Source of the DNA: Lytechinus pictus
Lineage: Eukaryota > Echinodermata > Echinoidea > Temnopleuroida > Toxopneustidae
Assembly: GCF_037042905.1 (NCBI RefSeq)
Contig: NC_087249.1
Span: forward strand, 12,777,501 to 12,841,500
DNA length: 64,000 nt
Direction: 5' to 3'
Shown piece after piece: positions 31,010 to 43,515 of the stretch; position 1 is the first letter of the stretch, and each line of letters starts with the position of its first letter. The notes below the pieces were generated by a model. That model had not been told where the DNA came from. It saw only the letters and a list, made by a program, of their open reading frames with translations, and did not search any database. The position numbers were made by a program, and so were the translations under genes.

Positions 31010-31290
31010 AGGAATTCGAGAGTATTACGGTATGACATAAATCGAGCATGAAGCGCGAGCTACAATTATGGGATATATTGACCAGAAGTCATTTTCAAGG
31101 ATTATTTGTAGACATTCAGGAACATGAAACGGAACTCACAAAATACACAAAGCGAGCTGAAATACTGACCTGAAAAATGGAAATATTACAATAATTTATG
31201 ATCATGACATGGATCCCATTAACAAATTGTGCGAGCGCAGATCGCGAGCATTTTTTTAATATACTGACCTAAAAATGGTCATTGTAACAT
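31010..31290. repeat. Diverged GCGCGAGCT tandem repeat, minus orientation
   Basis: Repeated phrases such as GCGAGCTGAAATACTGACC, CTGACCTGAAAAATGG and GATCGCGAGCA recur at about 100-120 bp spacing. It appears to be the same family, reversed, as the 54190-54930 block. Confidence 0.5.
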
Positions 31291-31542
31291 CAATTTGGTT
31301 GATTAGTTAAGTTTACTAACTTGAAAGCAATTAATCACTTTGATATGATTTGATTTCCACATTCCAATAACAAAAGTATATACAAGTAAAATATTTTTTT
31401 CAGCATAGCATAACAATAAGCAAACTACATAAATAAACATATACATGCATACATAACGTTATTCTGATCAAAATATAATCATAATTGAAAATTTTCTCTC
31501 TTTTAAATCATTGAAACATGTATATGAGCAGAACAAATATAT

Positions 31543-32284
31543 ATAAACTCCTAAAAAAAGTTTGGAAATCTGAGTTTGGCCATTAATTTCTCCCAACTCC
31601 CAATTTTACACAATCATGACAATGCATGTATGACATCATTCAAAAGATCATTTAATTCTCTTTAAAATGATACCATGCTTGTTATGATCATGCCACCACG
31701 AAAAGAGCAGGATTCAGAAGTGTTGGATGAGGTCTAAATTGAAAAGCTGCAAAACGAGCAGAAATAGTCATGAAGATTCAATACAGAACAATATTCTTTT
31801 GCCTGTGTCAATAGAGATGAAAATCCATTCAAATCAAGCCCCTGCTTCTTCATTTTTTATGTTTTGTTGTGGTTTATGTAGTGATGATTCTGTGAGATAA
31901 CATGATTTGAGTCGTGGTTTGAAATACCCATGCACGTTTGTTTGTTATGTGTTTGCTTGTGCAGAGGTGTGTTTGATTCCATGTTAATGTTGATGTTAAG
32001 GTGCATGAAAATAAAAGAAACCGCTGAGAAACTCACTCATCACCACGGAAAAAAGAACAGTGACTTTCAATATTGTGTCATTTTGCAACTTTTGAATTTT
32101 GATCTTGCCCCACATTTCAAGGCACTGCACCTCCATGTGAACCATAATCATATCATGTAGGGTATCCTTTTAAAGAGAATTAAATGATGTACTAATTGAT
32201 ATTAATTACACATTGATATTTACTAAAGCCCAGAAGGGATTATCGATCAAAGTCAAATTTCTAAACTTTTTTTGAGGAGTTTAT
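31543..32284. mobile_element. TA-flanked TIR element with AAACTCCTAAAAAAAGTTTG ends
   Basis: The left end AAACTCCTAAAAAAAGTTTG with GAAATCTGA and right end TCAAATTTCTAAACTTTTTT with TGAGGAGTTTA are inverted repeats of about 30 bp flanked by TA. A Tc1/mariner-type non-autonomous element is likely. The 740-bp interior has no transposase. Confidence 0.75.
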
Positions 32285-32478
32285 GTATATACCAAAATAA
32301 TACATTTGAAATATGGAACATGAAAATGATGGAGGCTTCGAAAGGAAAGGGGGAAGAAAACCAGACATAAATTGTATTGGAAGCAATGATGTACGAGATA
32401 CACATGATAGTTATTATCATGTTATTATCAGAATATTTAAAATAAATTTTCTGTATCAACATAGTCATCACCATTAGC

Positions 32479-32564
32479 TCACATCATCACCATCATCATC
32501 TCAATGATCTTCATCATCATCATCATAATCACCATCATCATCATCATCATTACCATCATCATCC

Positions 32565-32602
<38 letters not shown>

Positions 32603-32680
32603 TTCACCATTGTCACCATCATCGTCATCATCATCATCATCATCGTCATCATCATCATCCTTATCATCTTCATTATTCTA
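32479..32680. repeat. CAT trinucleotide microsatellite
   Basis: Almost pure CATCAT with occasional CAC/CGT/CTT. Open frames across it on both strands (poly-M or poly-I) are artefacts. Confidence 0.95.
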
Positions 32681-32689
32681 ATTACGAAT

Positions 32690-32940
32690 TAATATTAACA
32701 TTCTGCTGTAACGGTATTATTGATTTTAATGAGTTTTTAATCTGGGGTTGTCATTTTTCTTTCAAGCAAATTTGCTTATGAAGACAATCCTTCTCCTGCA
32801 AATTGTGTTTGTTATAATTTGGTAGTAAATCATATTTGTATAAAATTATATGCTGTTAGGTTATGGAAGAATGTATTATACAAATGATATGAATGCAGAA
32901 GAAACCAATCAAATAAAATCAAATCAAATCAAATATTCAT
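32690..32940 (+). mobile_element. Possible LINE/SINE 3' end with AAATC repeats
   Basis: AT-rich sequence ends in AAATAAAATCAAATCAAATC, a short-repeat tail typical of some non-LTR retrotransposons. No coding remnant is recognised just upstream, so the assignment is weak. Confidence 0.3.
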
Positions 32941-35680
32941 GCCACTTTCAACTGTGAGACTTGGCATTTGAAGTCTATAGTACAGAATATAATATGGTAT
33001 AAACGTGAGAGGGGGTGGTGAAAAAGTCTGTTATTACGGCGGAACGACCAAGTGAGGTAATTTGCAAATAATGACGAATACAGTACCTGTATGAATTCTT
33101 CAGAATTCCTCTTGCCATTTTACAAAAGTTATTTCGTTCAGCTCAATTTATTTTGTGAAAAATCCAGGAATGTTCGAATTTCAGGTTTCAATTTCTCTTT
33201 CTCTTTCTCTCCTTTTTTATCAAAACCGTGTACAAACACGTAACTATGACCATCTGATTGTATTTTTTTTTAACGGTCAGCCCACCCCCCCCCCCACTTT
33301 CAAAACCGTTCGGCGGTCCCTGCTTAATTCATTTTACATCAAAGTAAGATTATTGCAAGCGCGAAGCCCGAGGGGAACATTAAGATGTTCAGACTTCAGT
33401 ACGTGACATTCAAGCATTAAAAAAAATACATGTAGTGAAAACTCGAAGCTCACATTTGTCATAAAAACCGAATATTTTACATGGTCCTTTTGAACATGTT
33501 AAGTATACCAATAAACAGGCAATTCGAACGCTATTTGTCAATTTTTCCTCTTTTTATTATTTCTCATTTTCTCTTCTTATCATTCTTTACTTTCTTCTCT
33601 TCTTCATTTCATTCTTCTTCTCCTTGTTGTCTTCTTGATCTTTTTTTTAAACCGCCAATAGGGGGGACGGCTGCTTCGGGCTCCTGGATTCGCCTATATG
33701 CAAGCGCAAGTGAAGATAATATATTATACATGTACGTAATTTTCATCACAAAAGGCAAATGCAAGGATGCCAAACCTACATGTATATAAAGAATTGCAAT
33801 ATTTTGAGAGATGAAAAAAAAAAATTCTTCAACAGACATGTGTGTGTATAATACGATTTTTCATGAAAACCTGCTGTATGAAAAGGTATAAAAATATTGG
33901 GGGGGGGGCAGTTGGCATCTCTGCAAATGGTATAAAGTCCGCTGTGCTATTGAATATCAATAATACATATCTTCAAAAAGTAAATGATACCAGTTTCCTT
34001 TTCTCAAAGTAATTATAATCTTTATTTTGTGCGTATTGATAGCAGGCCCCTATTTTACGATGAACTTTTGATTAAAACAAATTGTCAGAGAAAAACAATA
34101 TAGCGCTTAATACATGGTGTTTCTAAGCGCTTTACAAAACGATTCATGACAGAAATTGATATTAATCAATGGATCTTGTAAGAGCAGAGGGTTGGAATAA
34201 AAATGAGTCATTATTTTAATTCAATTCAAACTTTAAAAAATATCTCTCATTGTCATACGCATTGGCTCTGTTTCTATATTTTATACTAATGGGCTACAAA
34301 CTACAAAGCCCCACAAACCCTGCCACACGAATATCTATCTACTTAAAGATGGAAGTGTGGCCCTTCAAGGTATATTCTGTTAACTTTGCCTTTTTTCAAC
34401 GAGAATGTAGATATATTGAATTGAAATTCAATTTTGTCTACCCAAGAAGATACTCAGAATCAAACTTTTGACGCATGTTCTAATATAAATTCCACATGTA
34501 AAATATGTGTTATATCAAATTAACGTGAGTTATGGAATTAGATGAAAACAAATTATTAGAAATTAAATAAAAACAGTTGACATTAATATAATGATATACA
34601 TATACACGAGAGGCTAAAAATAACCAGCATTTCTTTTATAAACAAAAAGGGGGGGGGGGAAGCAATGATTTCCTTTAGTTGTGGGAGAATTCGTTTCAGT
34701 TTTAGTTGAAAATGTTCGTAAACTTTAATTTGATTGGGTTTATCAGATTTAAGGAATAGTGAGAATTCTCGTGAGTACTTTGTAAAGTTATTCACAACTC
34801 TATTTGGGAAACATTCTTTGAAAAAAAAAGTTTACACAATATTGAGTAAAAATGGAACATAATTATGTGTGTTGAGCAAAACAAGGTCTAACTATCGGAT
34901 GTACGCATTGCTGCAGCGTTAAATAATCCATGAAACTTGCTTTTTGTTTTTGTTATCCAACAAACAAACGTGTGTATTATTCGACAATTTTTTATTTAAC
35001 CCATTTCAGTGTGCAGGTTGAAATCTGATAGTTACCGATTAATGTTTTTTGCAGCCCCGGCATTCTCTTGTCCAAACTTGATGCGCTAAAATAATAATAA
35101 AAACCCCTCCACAAATATCAAGAACATCATGATAACAAGATGGTTATTATACTTGTACTTTAAATACTTCAACATCTTAGTTTTTTTCTCTAAGGTTTGA
35201 AATTACAGCAGCACTACAATATAAAAAAAATGATAACTAGACTATACCACAAATGTTTGGGGGAGAACAAGAAAATCAACCCTGATTATCCATTCGCTTA
35301 CTCAAATCTCAAAGGCATAAATTTTTATTTTTTTAGGTAATCTTAAAAAAAATCAAAATCCAAAATTATGTAACTTTCTCGATGGAAGCCGATTTTACAT
35401 CCTATTATTAATTGCTTCCAATCTTATCTAATTGCTACTGATTTAATCCCAAGCTAATCCTAGGGCCTATTATCTATTCTCCTATCAATTAATCTATTAT
35501 GTATTTCATATCCTGGTCGGTATTGCTTCTGACTTTAGGATTTTTTATTCTATACTGAGCCTAATACCAGAAGGGCTTCCAATTGTTAATGAAATTTGAA
35601 AGAAAAGATCACCTTTGTGGTAATTGCATTAATGAATAGGGGGCGGGGTGTGATACTGAACTTGTGTAACGGCGAGAGGG
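32941..35680. other. Intergenic DNA upstream of gene B
   Basis: No gene is seen. Homopolymer tracts occur near 33283-33297 (C) and 33900 (G). The part immediately before 35683 holds the gene B promoter, with ATTGTT at 35582-35587 and ACCTTTGTGG at about 35610-35620 (Sox- and TCF-like). Confidence 0.4.
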
Positions 35681-35682
35681 GT

Positions 35683-35690
35683 TATATATA
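35683..35690 (+). promoter_or_regulatory. TATA box of astacin gene B
   Basis: TATATATA lies 246 bp upstream of the gene B ATG, exactly the TATA-to-ATG distance measured for gene C. A Sox-type ATTGTT is about 96 bp further upstream. Confidence 0.65.
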
Positions 35691-35928
35691 GACATGTATT
35701 TCGTCTTGTAAACTATATTTCAAGATTTATTCTACATCGCCAAAACATCGGAAAACTTAGAGCTGAAGTCTGACTTTCTGAGCGTGCTGAGATCATTTTT
35801 AATCCACTAGTTTCCATCCATAATTAAGGAGCTTCATTTCTTTATCACTTTTATTAACGTGATTTGCCATCCTATTATAATTCACATGTGTTTTTAAATA
35901 ACCGTGTGGTTATCAGATATTCATCGAG

Positions 35929-38900
35929 ATGAAATTAATTCTCATTCTGGTAGGAGTTGCCGTTTTGGCAAACTGCAGCATCGCGGCTCCAGCGGGAGAG
36001 CAGAAAGAAGCACCCATGGTAAGATTTGTAATTCATGTTTCAACATTTATCGGTGGTGTCTATTTAGAGGCCCATTTTGAGGTCCGGTTTTACTTTTTAT
36101 ATGGTCTAATTGTATAACTGTGATTGTATAATGTTCCAATTGTGAATGATAGGAGGGCTCCTTTGTAAAGCGGGCCTCTTTCGTGAATGGGACTACCCTG
36201 CTTTTTAAAAAGAAAACATGAATAAATAAATAATGAATAGATGCGTCTTAAAATTGTGGGAAGCCAAAATTGTCAAAGTTGCATTTACATGATATATCTC
36301 CTATCTTGACTTGGCTCTTTCTTCATGTTTTAATGATGGAGAAAACAATGTTAATAATAATTCTCAGTCAGTTATCAGAGATTCGAGTTTCATTTTAATT
36401 TTATTTCATTTTCAACAAAGTTTAAAATGAGCTAACAAATTGAAATTGTACTATTGGTTGGAGATACATGTCACCGTTGGCTACTCATAGTTAAACCCCA
36501 TATTTAGATCAGAGTTTGAATTAAACTCAAGTTATGAATGTATATATATATATATTTATGTTTACATTTGCATTTAGGGTTCTTGTTTGATATGCCGTAA
36601 TCGCGAAAGTACATTTCCGTCTTGCAAAGTTTTGATAATGAAAGTTTGACAAGTTATTTTGCCGGGTATGGCATCAAAATGAATGCCGAATTTGGTTGAC
36701 GAGTAGGGTGACGAAATATGTGACGTGGTATTGGTTTTTAACTAACGTAACGGATTGATACCATATTTTCTGAGTGTGTTATGGACATCATGTCTCGAGT
36801 TTATCATCAGAAATCGAAACGTCGTACAAAAAAAATAAATCAACAATATAAACATTAATTTGATTCTTGAAGTTAATTGTCAGACCGCTTGTTCATTCTT
36901 AATATTCCACAACATTTGGAACGGATGTTCTGTCAATTCGTTATTGAATTGCATACATCTGCAACATTTCAGATCCCCCAAAGACACAATTTGATTAAAT
37001 GTCTGGACTCTGCTTTCCAATGAATATAATTTTCCTATTACCTTTCTGGAATTGTACCAATTTTCATCCCAGCCAGTCATTTCATTAACTCAATATACAT
37101 TCGTTATTGTTGACCAATAAATTTACAACCATACATTCCAGCGGTTTCTCGCATATTTCCCCTGTAAGGAGACACCTCCTCCAAGGTAGCCTTCAGAAAC
37201 CTCGATACCGGGACCTCGTTTTTGTTGGTATATCAATTTACAATCATTCATATAGATAGCGTTTTCTCTCATACATTTCCCATTTTAGGAGACGCCTCCT
37301 CCTGAAAAGCCTTCAGAAACCTCGGCACCAGGACTCCAGAAAACACCAAAACCGGAACCCAAGGATGAGGAGCCAGTTTCCGGGGCATTCCAGGGAGACA
37401 TGATGCTAACAGAAGAACAGCTGATGAAAGTTGAGGAGGCCATCGATGATGAGAAAGCTGGTCGTAAGAAGAGAAAGGCTACAAATAACGAAAGCCAACG
37501 CTGGCCATACAAAATCGTCCCTTACGTCATTGATTCGTCTTTAAGTAAGCTCATGTTTCGACCTGTGTTTGGCGAAAGTCTTGTTTTACATTCACCGTTT
37601 CCTCCTTGTCCGTTTTTTTTTAATTTGTTTCGGAAGTATCAAAGTGTTGATTTGGGGCTTTATTGGTTTACCCATAAGTGTCCATTATTCGTTTGCTCTC
37701 TTCGCATGATATTTGTTTCGAATGGGATATATTTTAATTTGAACACATCGTATCTATGACCATTTATCATTGTCATTATTTTACTTTGTTAGGAATATTC
37801 ATAACTTTATTCATCGATTACACAGCAACGTCAAACTATTTCAAATCTACAAAATTCGACTTAAATGATCATCGTCTACTTGGTTTTAGACTTTTAATTG
37901 TAATTCTAGACAGAATGCAAGTCTGTGATTATTTGGAGAATGGATGTAAATTTTAATCAAAATGGAAGGAACTTAGATTTTCTCATCCTGTCCTTTAAGA
38001 TTTGGTAGATTTTGTTTACACTTTCCCTTTCATCTCTATCGACGAATGATTAATTCTTTAGGTGGAATATCTAGCTTGATTCGCTCTGCCATGGACCACT
38101 GGGAACAGAACACCTGTCTGAGGTTCGAACCCCGGACCTCGTCACACTCCAGGACGCTGAGGCACGGCTCGTATATCTCATTCTTCCGAGGGTCTGGATG
38201 TTGGTCGCATGTTGGACGAGCCTACCCAAATCAGCAACAGATATCTATAGGACCCGGATGTGGCTACGTAAGTTCACAATAATTGACGTCATCTGAAATT
38301 AACATTGGGTGATTTTAAGTCTGGTGTTGATGCTTAAATTTGTTGAAAGCACAATTTTGATTGCGTTTCTCTAGCCATAAAACCTATTCTGAGTCTACAT
38401 AAACATCCAGGTCACAACATTGACAGCTCGACACTCAGTGAGGTTTCAGGACCAACGTCATTTTATGTTTGGTGTTATGTAAGTTATGTTCATGTAAAAA
38501 AATGATCGAACAGCATTAAAAGATCAACACTGAACTTGAAATCACCCATTGGCTCCACCTTAATCGCATCTTGGGATATCGATAAGCGTTGGAACGAGAT
38601 ATGGTTCTGTTCAATCAAAATAGTTTTTCGCAATCTGTTGCGAAAAAAGAAATGAAATATAACAAGTGTACAATCGTTTATTGTTATACGAAATGCTTAA
38701 GGGTGAATTGAAAGTAGGTATACCTCAGGTAAGAAAAAAAAAACGACTTTTAGTGTTTCCACCTAAAGGCGAAGCAAGATTAGTCACTCAAACAACCTTA
38801 AGCATTAAAATACATGGCGCGAATAGATATTAATATTATTGTTAATATTACTATTGTTATTACTATCATGATTGTAATAATTAGTATTATTATCATGATT

Positions 38901-41900
38901 ATTGTCATTATTATCATCAATATTGCCATCATTGTTATTGTCATCATTATTATTGTTGTTTTTCTATTCAGCAAAAGAAGTAAACATTACAATCAGATAT
39001 ATGAGATAAGTTTAAGTAAATAACTTGGGCAAGTATGTCGAAGATATATTTCACTTCTTATTTTTCTTTTCATGAGTTTCAATAAGAAAAATTTATTCGT
39101 GAAAAATGAATATATTTGCACGCCAAGAATATGTTAGTGTTTGGATTATATGTAGTCATAGTCGTGATCGTGATTACATTTTCTGTTTACAGTTTGGAAC
39201 CATCGTTCACGAAATCGGACACGCCATCGGGTTCCATCACGAACAATCTCGACCCGACAGAGACAACCACATCAACGTCTTCTATCAGAACATCCAGTCC
39301 GGTCGGCAACATAACTTTGCTAAATACTCCTGGGGAACTGTGACGACACAGAATGTTAACTACGATGTTGGCTCAATCATGCATTATGGAGGCTATGTAA
39401 GTATATCAGTGTCATTAATTGTTTAAATTTCTCATTTAGTTTGGTTTATTAATTGTTTAAAAATCTTTTTTGATTTATTGACCTTCTGCAACTTTTTCGT
39501 AAAGGCAAATTAACAAAGAAAATACAATAAACGGTAAACAGAATATTTTTATCAAAGGGATATTTGAATAAAAATGCATCTCTAATTTACATCAATTAAT
39601 ATATATATGTTAATCATTATTCTAAATCATTCTCAATAATATTCCTTCTTTATGCATTTGCATCCCCCTTTTAGGCCTTTTCTTCCAATGGTCAACCGAC
39701 TATCACAGCCCGTGATCCCCGACTCAACAGTCGCCTCGGTCAACGGACCGCTCTTAGCGCGGCCGACATTGCACTGGCAAACCTCATCTACGAGTGCGAC
39801 AACGTCGAAGATTGCTCCGACGCCGACGAATGCCTGAATGAGGGTTATCACGACGATGACTGCGTTTGCGTGTGTCCTGCTGGCTATAGCGGCGACGTGT
39901 GCCAAGATGGCGGACCAACCCTTCCACCAATTAGTTGCTCCAACGTGTTCACCGAGACCATCGGGGTGCTGACGTCTCCTAACTACCCCGGGGACTATGA
40001 CGATGGCGCGACTTGCTTGTACCAGATCGATGTAAGTCTACAAATCAGATGAATAACTGTTTATTTCGATTATTCCTTTTAAGAATATTGATTTGAAAAA
40101 AAAAGAAACATGACCGATGTAACAGAGATTAGTAGTTTTCCATGTCTATCCAAGGGAGCGTTTAATTAACATTTTTATCTGACAAGTACTATTTCATCTG
40201 ACAGTTACTATGGTAACAGTGCCATTCAGCGAATCATAATCAAGGAAAGTTGTCAGACCTGGCAACTTGTCGGACAAAAATGTTGATGAAACGCTCACCT
40301 GACAACTTTCCTTTATTCTTATTGGTTAAGAGGCATTGTTACTATGGTAATTGTCGGATAAAACGTCCGACAAGTCCTTTCATGAAATGCTCCCCTGAAT
40401 AATATGATTCCAACATAATGTAAAAAAAAAAAATTAATGTAAGCAATCTTGAAGTTGCTCAAGTAGAGTTTGTAATAAAATCTAGCCTTTATTTTTTCTT
40501 TTATTCTGATGGTTTCGCTTTCAGGGACCGGTAGGGAGCACTATCGAACTGACATTCATCGACATGAACATCGAAACGGAGGCTCTGTGTCGCTACGACG
40601 CCGTCGAGGTTCGCAAAGACGACATCAACGGTGTCGGAGAGAAGTTCTGTGGAAACACCTTACCCCCCAACCAGATCTCTAGTAGCAACCAGATGCTGGT
40701 TATCTTCACATCTGATTTCAGCATCACCTGGCGCGGTTTCAAAGCTACCTACGAAATCGTGATTGATTCAACAACGAGGCCGCCGACGACGACGACGGCG
40801 GCAACGACCACCGTACAGACGACGACGGAAACAACCACACTGCAGGCAATGACTGATGACCCAGTGGTCGGTACTTGTGGCGGGGAATTTGTTGATGAGG
40901 AAGGACGTTTTGCATCACCGAACTTTCCTAGTGACTACGATAACAATCTTGAATGTGCGTACGTGATCGAAGTGGTTGATGATCGTCGAGTTGAACTCAT
41001 GTTCGAGGACTTTGCTCTTGAGGACCAAGCCTCCTGCCAGTGGGATGGACTCCTGATTAACCTGGGAGATGGTATCAAAGTCGACATGAAGTAAGTGAAC
41101 ACATTACGGCATTTTTGCAATAAATACGCAGACGCTTTTTGGAACGCAGAGAATCTATTGTCTAAAGCCCTTCATGACAAAGCAGTCTTTGTCGAAAATT
41201 GGTGAATAAAATCAGCAGTTTCGTCCTGGACTCTGGACAAAATAAAAAAATAAAAAAACTTAGGATGAAACTGTTATTCACCAATTTTCGTCAAAGACCT
41301 AGCCTGCTGTTCTCTGTCATTTGTTTGACAGGCATTTTCAATACGTTAGGGAATTTTAGCAATCCCTTCGCAGTCGCTTTCTATAACGCAGAAAATCAAA
41401 AGCCCTAAATGACAAAACAGCCTTTGTCGAAAATCGTTGAATCAAAGCAGCTGAGTCGTAGCTCTGGACAAACGACATTTGCATTTTTTATTTTAAGATG
41501 ATCTGCTCTCTTGGTCCACCAACGATCAAACATGACCTCTAATCTCTCCATTGTCAGTTGACGGGCATTTTCAATAGATTCTCAACGTTCCAGAAAGCGT
41601 GTGTGAAGTGGTTTCGAAAATACGCTACTGTCTACCAGAAACGGGAAGTCCTGTTTAGAAACCAATAGGAATTACAAAATCCATTAGTCAACTGGTTTAT
41701 CATATTAGTTGCTTTCTAAATTCACCTTCCTCAATTATTTTACTTATTCTTGGTCTTGACTGTGAACTTACATTCTGCGATTAAAAGTTCATCACAACGA
41801 ACGTAGACAGAGTTCGTCAACACCTTGTATGTGTTGCTACCATCTACGTTAATTGGTACATGACTTTATTATAGTGATGTCAATATGTATCGCGATGTCT

Positions 41901-42660
41901 TCTGCGATTAAACAAGTGATTGACAAGAGTAGAATAATCTCTCTCTGCCGAATAAGTAAAATGAATGATTCATTTTTTTTTTCATCCACTTTTGTACAGT
42001 GAAAATTATAATGGTATTTTACGGATTGTGTGTATTATAAAACTGCGTTCATTGTTCATCTATCTTGGTTTAAGCAAATGAGAGGGTACATCAGGGGCCC
42101 GTAAAACAAAGCTTAGCAATAATCGTAGAACATTTTTCTACGATTGATTCCATTGACTAACATGTACAATCAATCGTGAAGATAAAGCGTACGATTAATC
42201 GATAACATTTGTGTTACGGGTCCCGGGTGTCAAAGAGAAGGTGGAATCAATTCCATGCTCTTTGTCTGCAAAAATTGATTCATATCATTAGTCAAAATAC
42301 GTTATACTAAAAAAGATTATTGGAAATGGAATGCTCTTTTTACAATCCGGTCAATTTACGATATTATCCATGTTTTTTAAATCAAATTTTGTACAAAATA
42401 GATGTTTTTATCAGCAAAAGGTGTTTTGCGTCAATATACTCTCTCCAAACAATTCATGAAGGTCTAATCCCAAATGTCAAAAATTAATATATTTATTAAT
42501 TTTTTTCTTTGTTTATTTATTCTTCTCCAGAATGTGTGGTTCTGAGTATCCAGCCGCTTCTTTGGTGTCAATCGGTAGCAGGATGGAACTTACCCTGAAG
42601 ACAGATGGGTCTGTTAGGGATAGAGGCTTTTTGGCGAGATACCGTGCAATCGATCTCTGA
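35929..42660 (+). CDS. Astacin gene B: BP10/SpAN-type metalloprotease, astacin-EGF-CUB-CUB
   Basis: Seven exons: 35929-36018, 37289-37544, 38062-38267, 39193-39396, 39675-40031, 40525-41090 and 42531-42660. They total 1809 nt (602 residues) with consistent phases. A signal peptide (MKLILILVGVAVLANCSIAA) is followed by a Pro/Glu-rich propeptide with FQGD (64-67) and RKKRK (89-93). The astacin domain has zinc ligands H190, H194 and H200, catalytic E191, and a Met-turn SIMHY (245-249). EGF is at about 293-330, CUB1 at about 338-452, a Thr-rich linker longer than in A or C at about 453-480, then CUB2. It is the most diverged of the three but the closest in feel to classical BP10/SpAN. Predicted secreted embryonic protease; substrate unknown. 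Introns hold four MITE insertions. Confidence 0.95.
37109..37348 (+). repeat. 120-bp tandem duplication across the 3' splice site of gene B exon 2
   Basis: Two copies of about 120 bp contain intron end plus exon start. The second copy (exon 2 from 37289) has the working TTTTAG acceptor. In the first, GGAGACACCTCCTCCAAGG is followed at once by TAG in the same frame and its pyrimidine tract is altered (CCCCTGTAAG), so it is a dead pseudo-exon. Confidence 0.8.
38307..38547. mobile_element. MITE with GG(G/A)TGATTT(T/C)AAGT ends in gene B intron 3
   Basis: The left end GGGTGATTTTAAGTCTGGTG and right end CAACACTGAACTTGAAATCA are inverted. A relative at 50871-51120 lies in gene C intron 6. Confidence 0.78.
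38820..38970. repeat. ATT/ATC degenerate microsatellite
   Basis: Imperfect ATT, ATC and GTTATT repeats within gene B intron 3. The isoleucine-rich frame is an artefact. Confidence 0.85.
40154..40394. mobile_element. MITE with GGGAGCGTTT ends in gene B intron 5
   Basis: The left end GGGAGCGTTTAATTAACATT and right end ACTTCCT-free ATGAAATGCTCCC are inverted, and both arms share GACAAGT / ACTTGTC and TACTATGGTAA segments. Non-coding. Confidence 0.7.
41125..41618. mobile_element. MITE relative of the 22876-23167 element in gene B intron 6
   Basis: Begins ACGCAGACGCTTTTTGGAAC and ends GTTCCAGAAAGCGTGTGTG. The interior repeats the AGAATCTATTGTC, CCTTCATGACAAAGCAG and TTTGTCGAAAAT phrases, partly twice, so it is larger than the gene A copy. 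Confidence 0.75.
42093..42226. mobile_element. MITE, GGGGCCCGTAA family, in gene B intron 6
   Basis: The ends AGGGGCCCGTAAAACAAAGC and GTGTTACGGGTCCC are inverted. Same family as 2429-2560. Confidence 0.75.
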
Positions 42661-43359
42661 TTCGACGATCGAATAACTAAAGAACTCCTTCAATTAAAAA
42701 TCAAGTTCAAGATTGGATTTTAATACCACCATGACCACTGTAGTCTACACGATGCGATCAAAGTCGCCCTTGTTATAGGTTCATTTTCTCAAACAAAAAG
42801 TTGAATTGACTATCACTTTATGATACCAAAATCATTTTTACCGGCGTCTAGTTTAAATACTTATTGGTAACTCAGGCCATTTGTCATTTTTTGTCTGAAA
42901 TTCAATGAAATTCTTCATGATTATAATGAATTTTTACGATTCGGAACCTGTCCATAAAATTGTGCATGATTGTTTTTTTTTCGAAACGTGGGACCTTTTT
43001 TCAATGTGCTGGTAGGCGACTGTGGGCAAGGTGGGAATTAAATATACTTTCTGTACAACCATAAGGCTTATATAAGGGCAATTCCATTAAATAATCAACC
43101 TTTTTGTACGTCGTCCGACCCCCATTTTTCTCAAGTCTTACTTCACTTTATAAACTGACCAAGTCATGGTCCCTTGAGAACATTACTGACTGTCAAAAGA
43201 ACAAGAAATCAGAGACAGAAAATTTCAGGAAGGCCCCACATATAGGGGATTGGACGTACATATTTTATGGAATTGCCCATAAGCTATTTCTTTGCCAATC
43301 AAGAATTTGTCTGGTATTTTAATGTCTATATGTTTCTTATTCATCTCTAACATGGACAT

Positions 43360-43515
43360 GGGACCCGTTTAATGAAGACGTAGAACAATGGTAGCTTTGT
43401 CACTATGGCAACTAACATGGTAACATGACCCTACAGTCAACGAAAATAAAAGTTTTTAATAGTTACCATAATTACAAAATGACAATAGCCGTACATCTTT
43501 ATGAAACGGGGCCCC
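43360..43515. mobile_element. MITE with GGGACCCGTTTAATGAAG ends
   Basis: The left end GGGACCCGTTTAATGAAGAC and right end CTTTATGAAACGGGGCCCC are inverted; ACTATGGCAACTAACATGGT lies inside. Non-coding. Confidence 0.7.

Noticed and set aside
32479-32692. Poly-Met and poly-Ile frames as membrane peptides
   Set aside because: Pure CAT microsatellite read on two strands.
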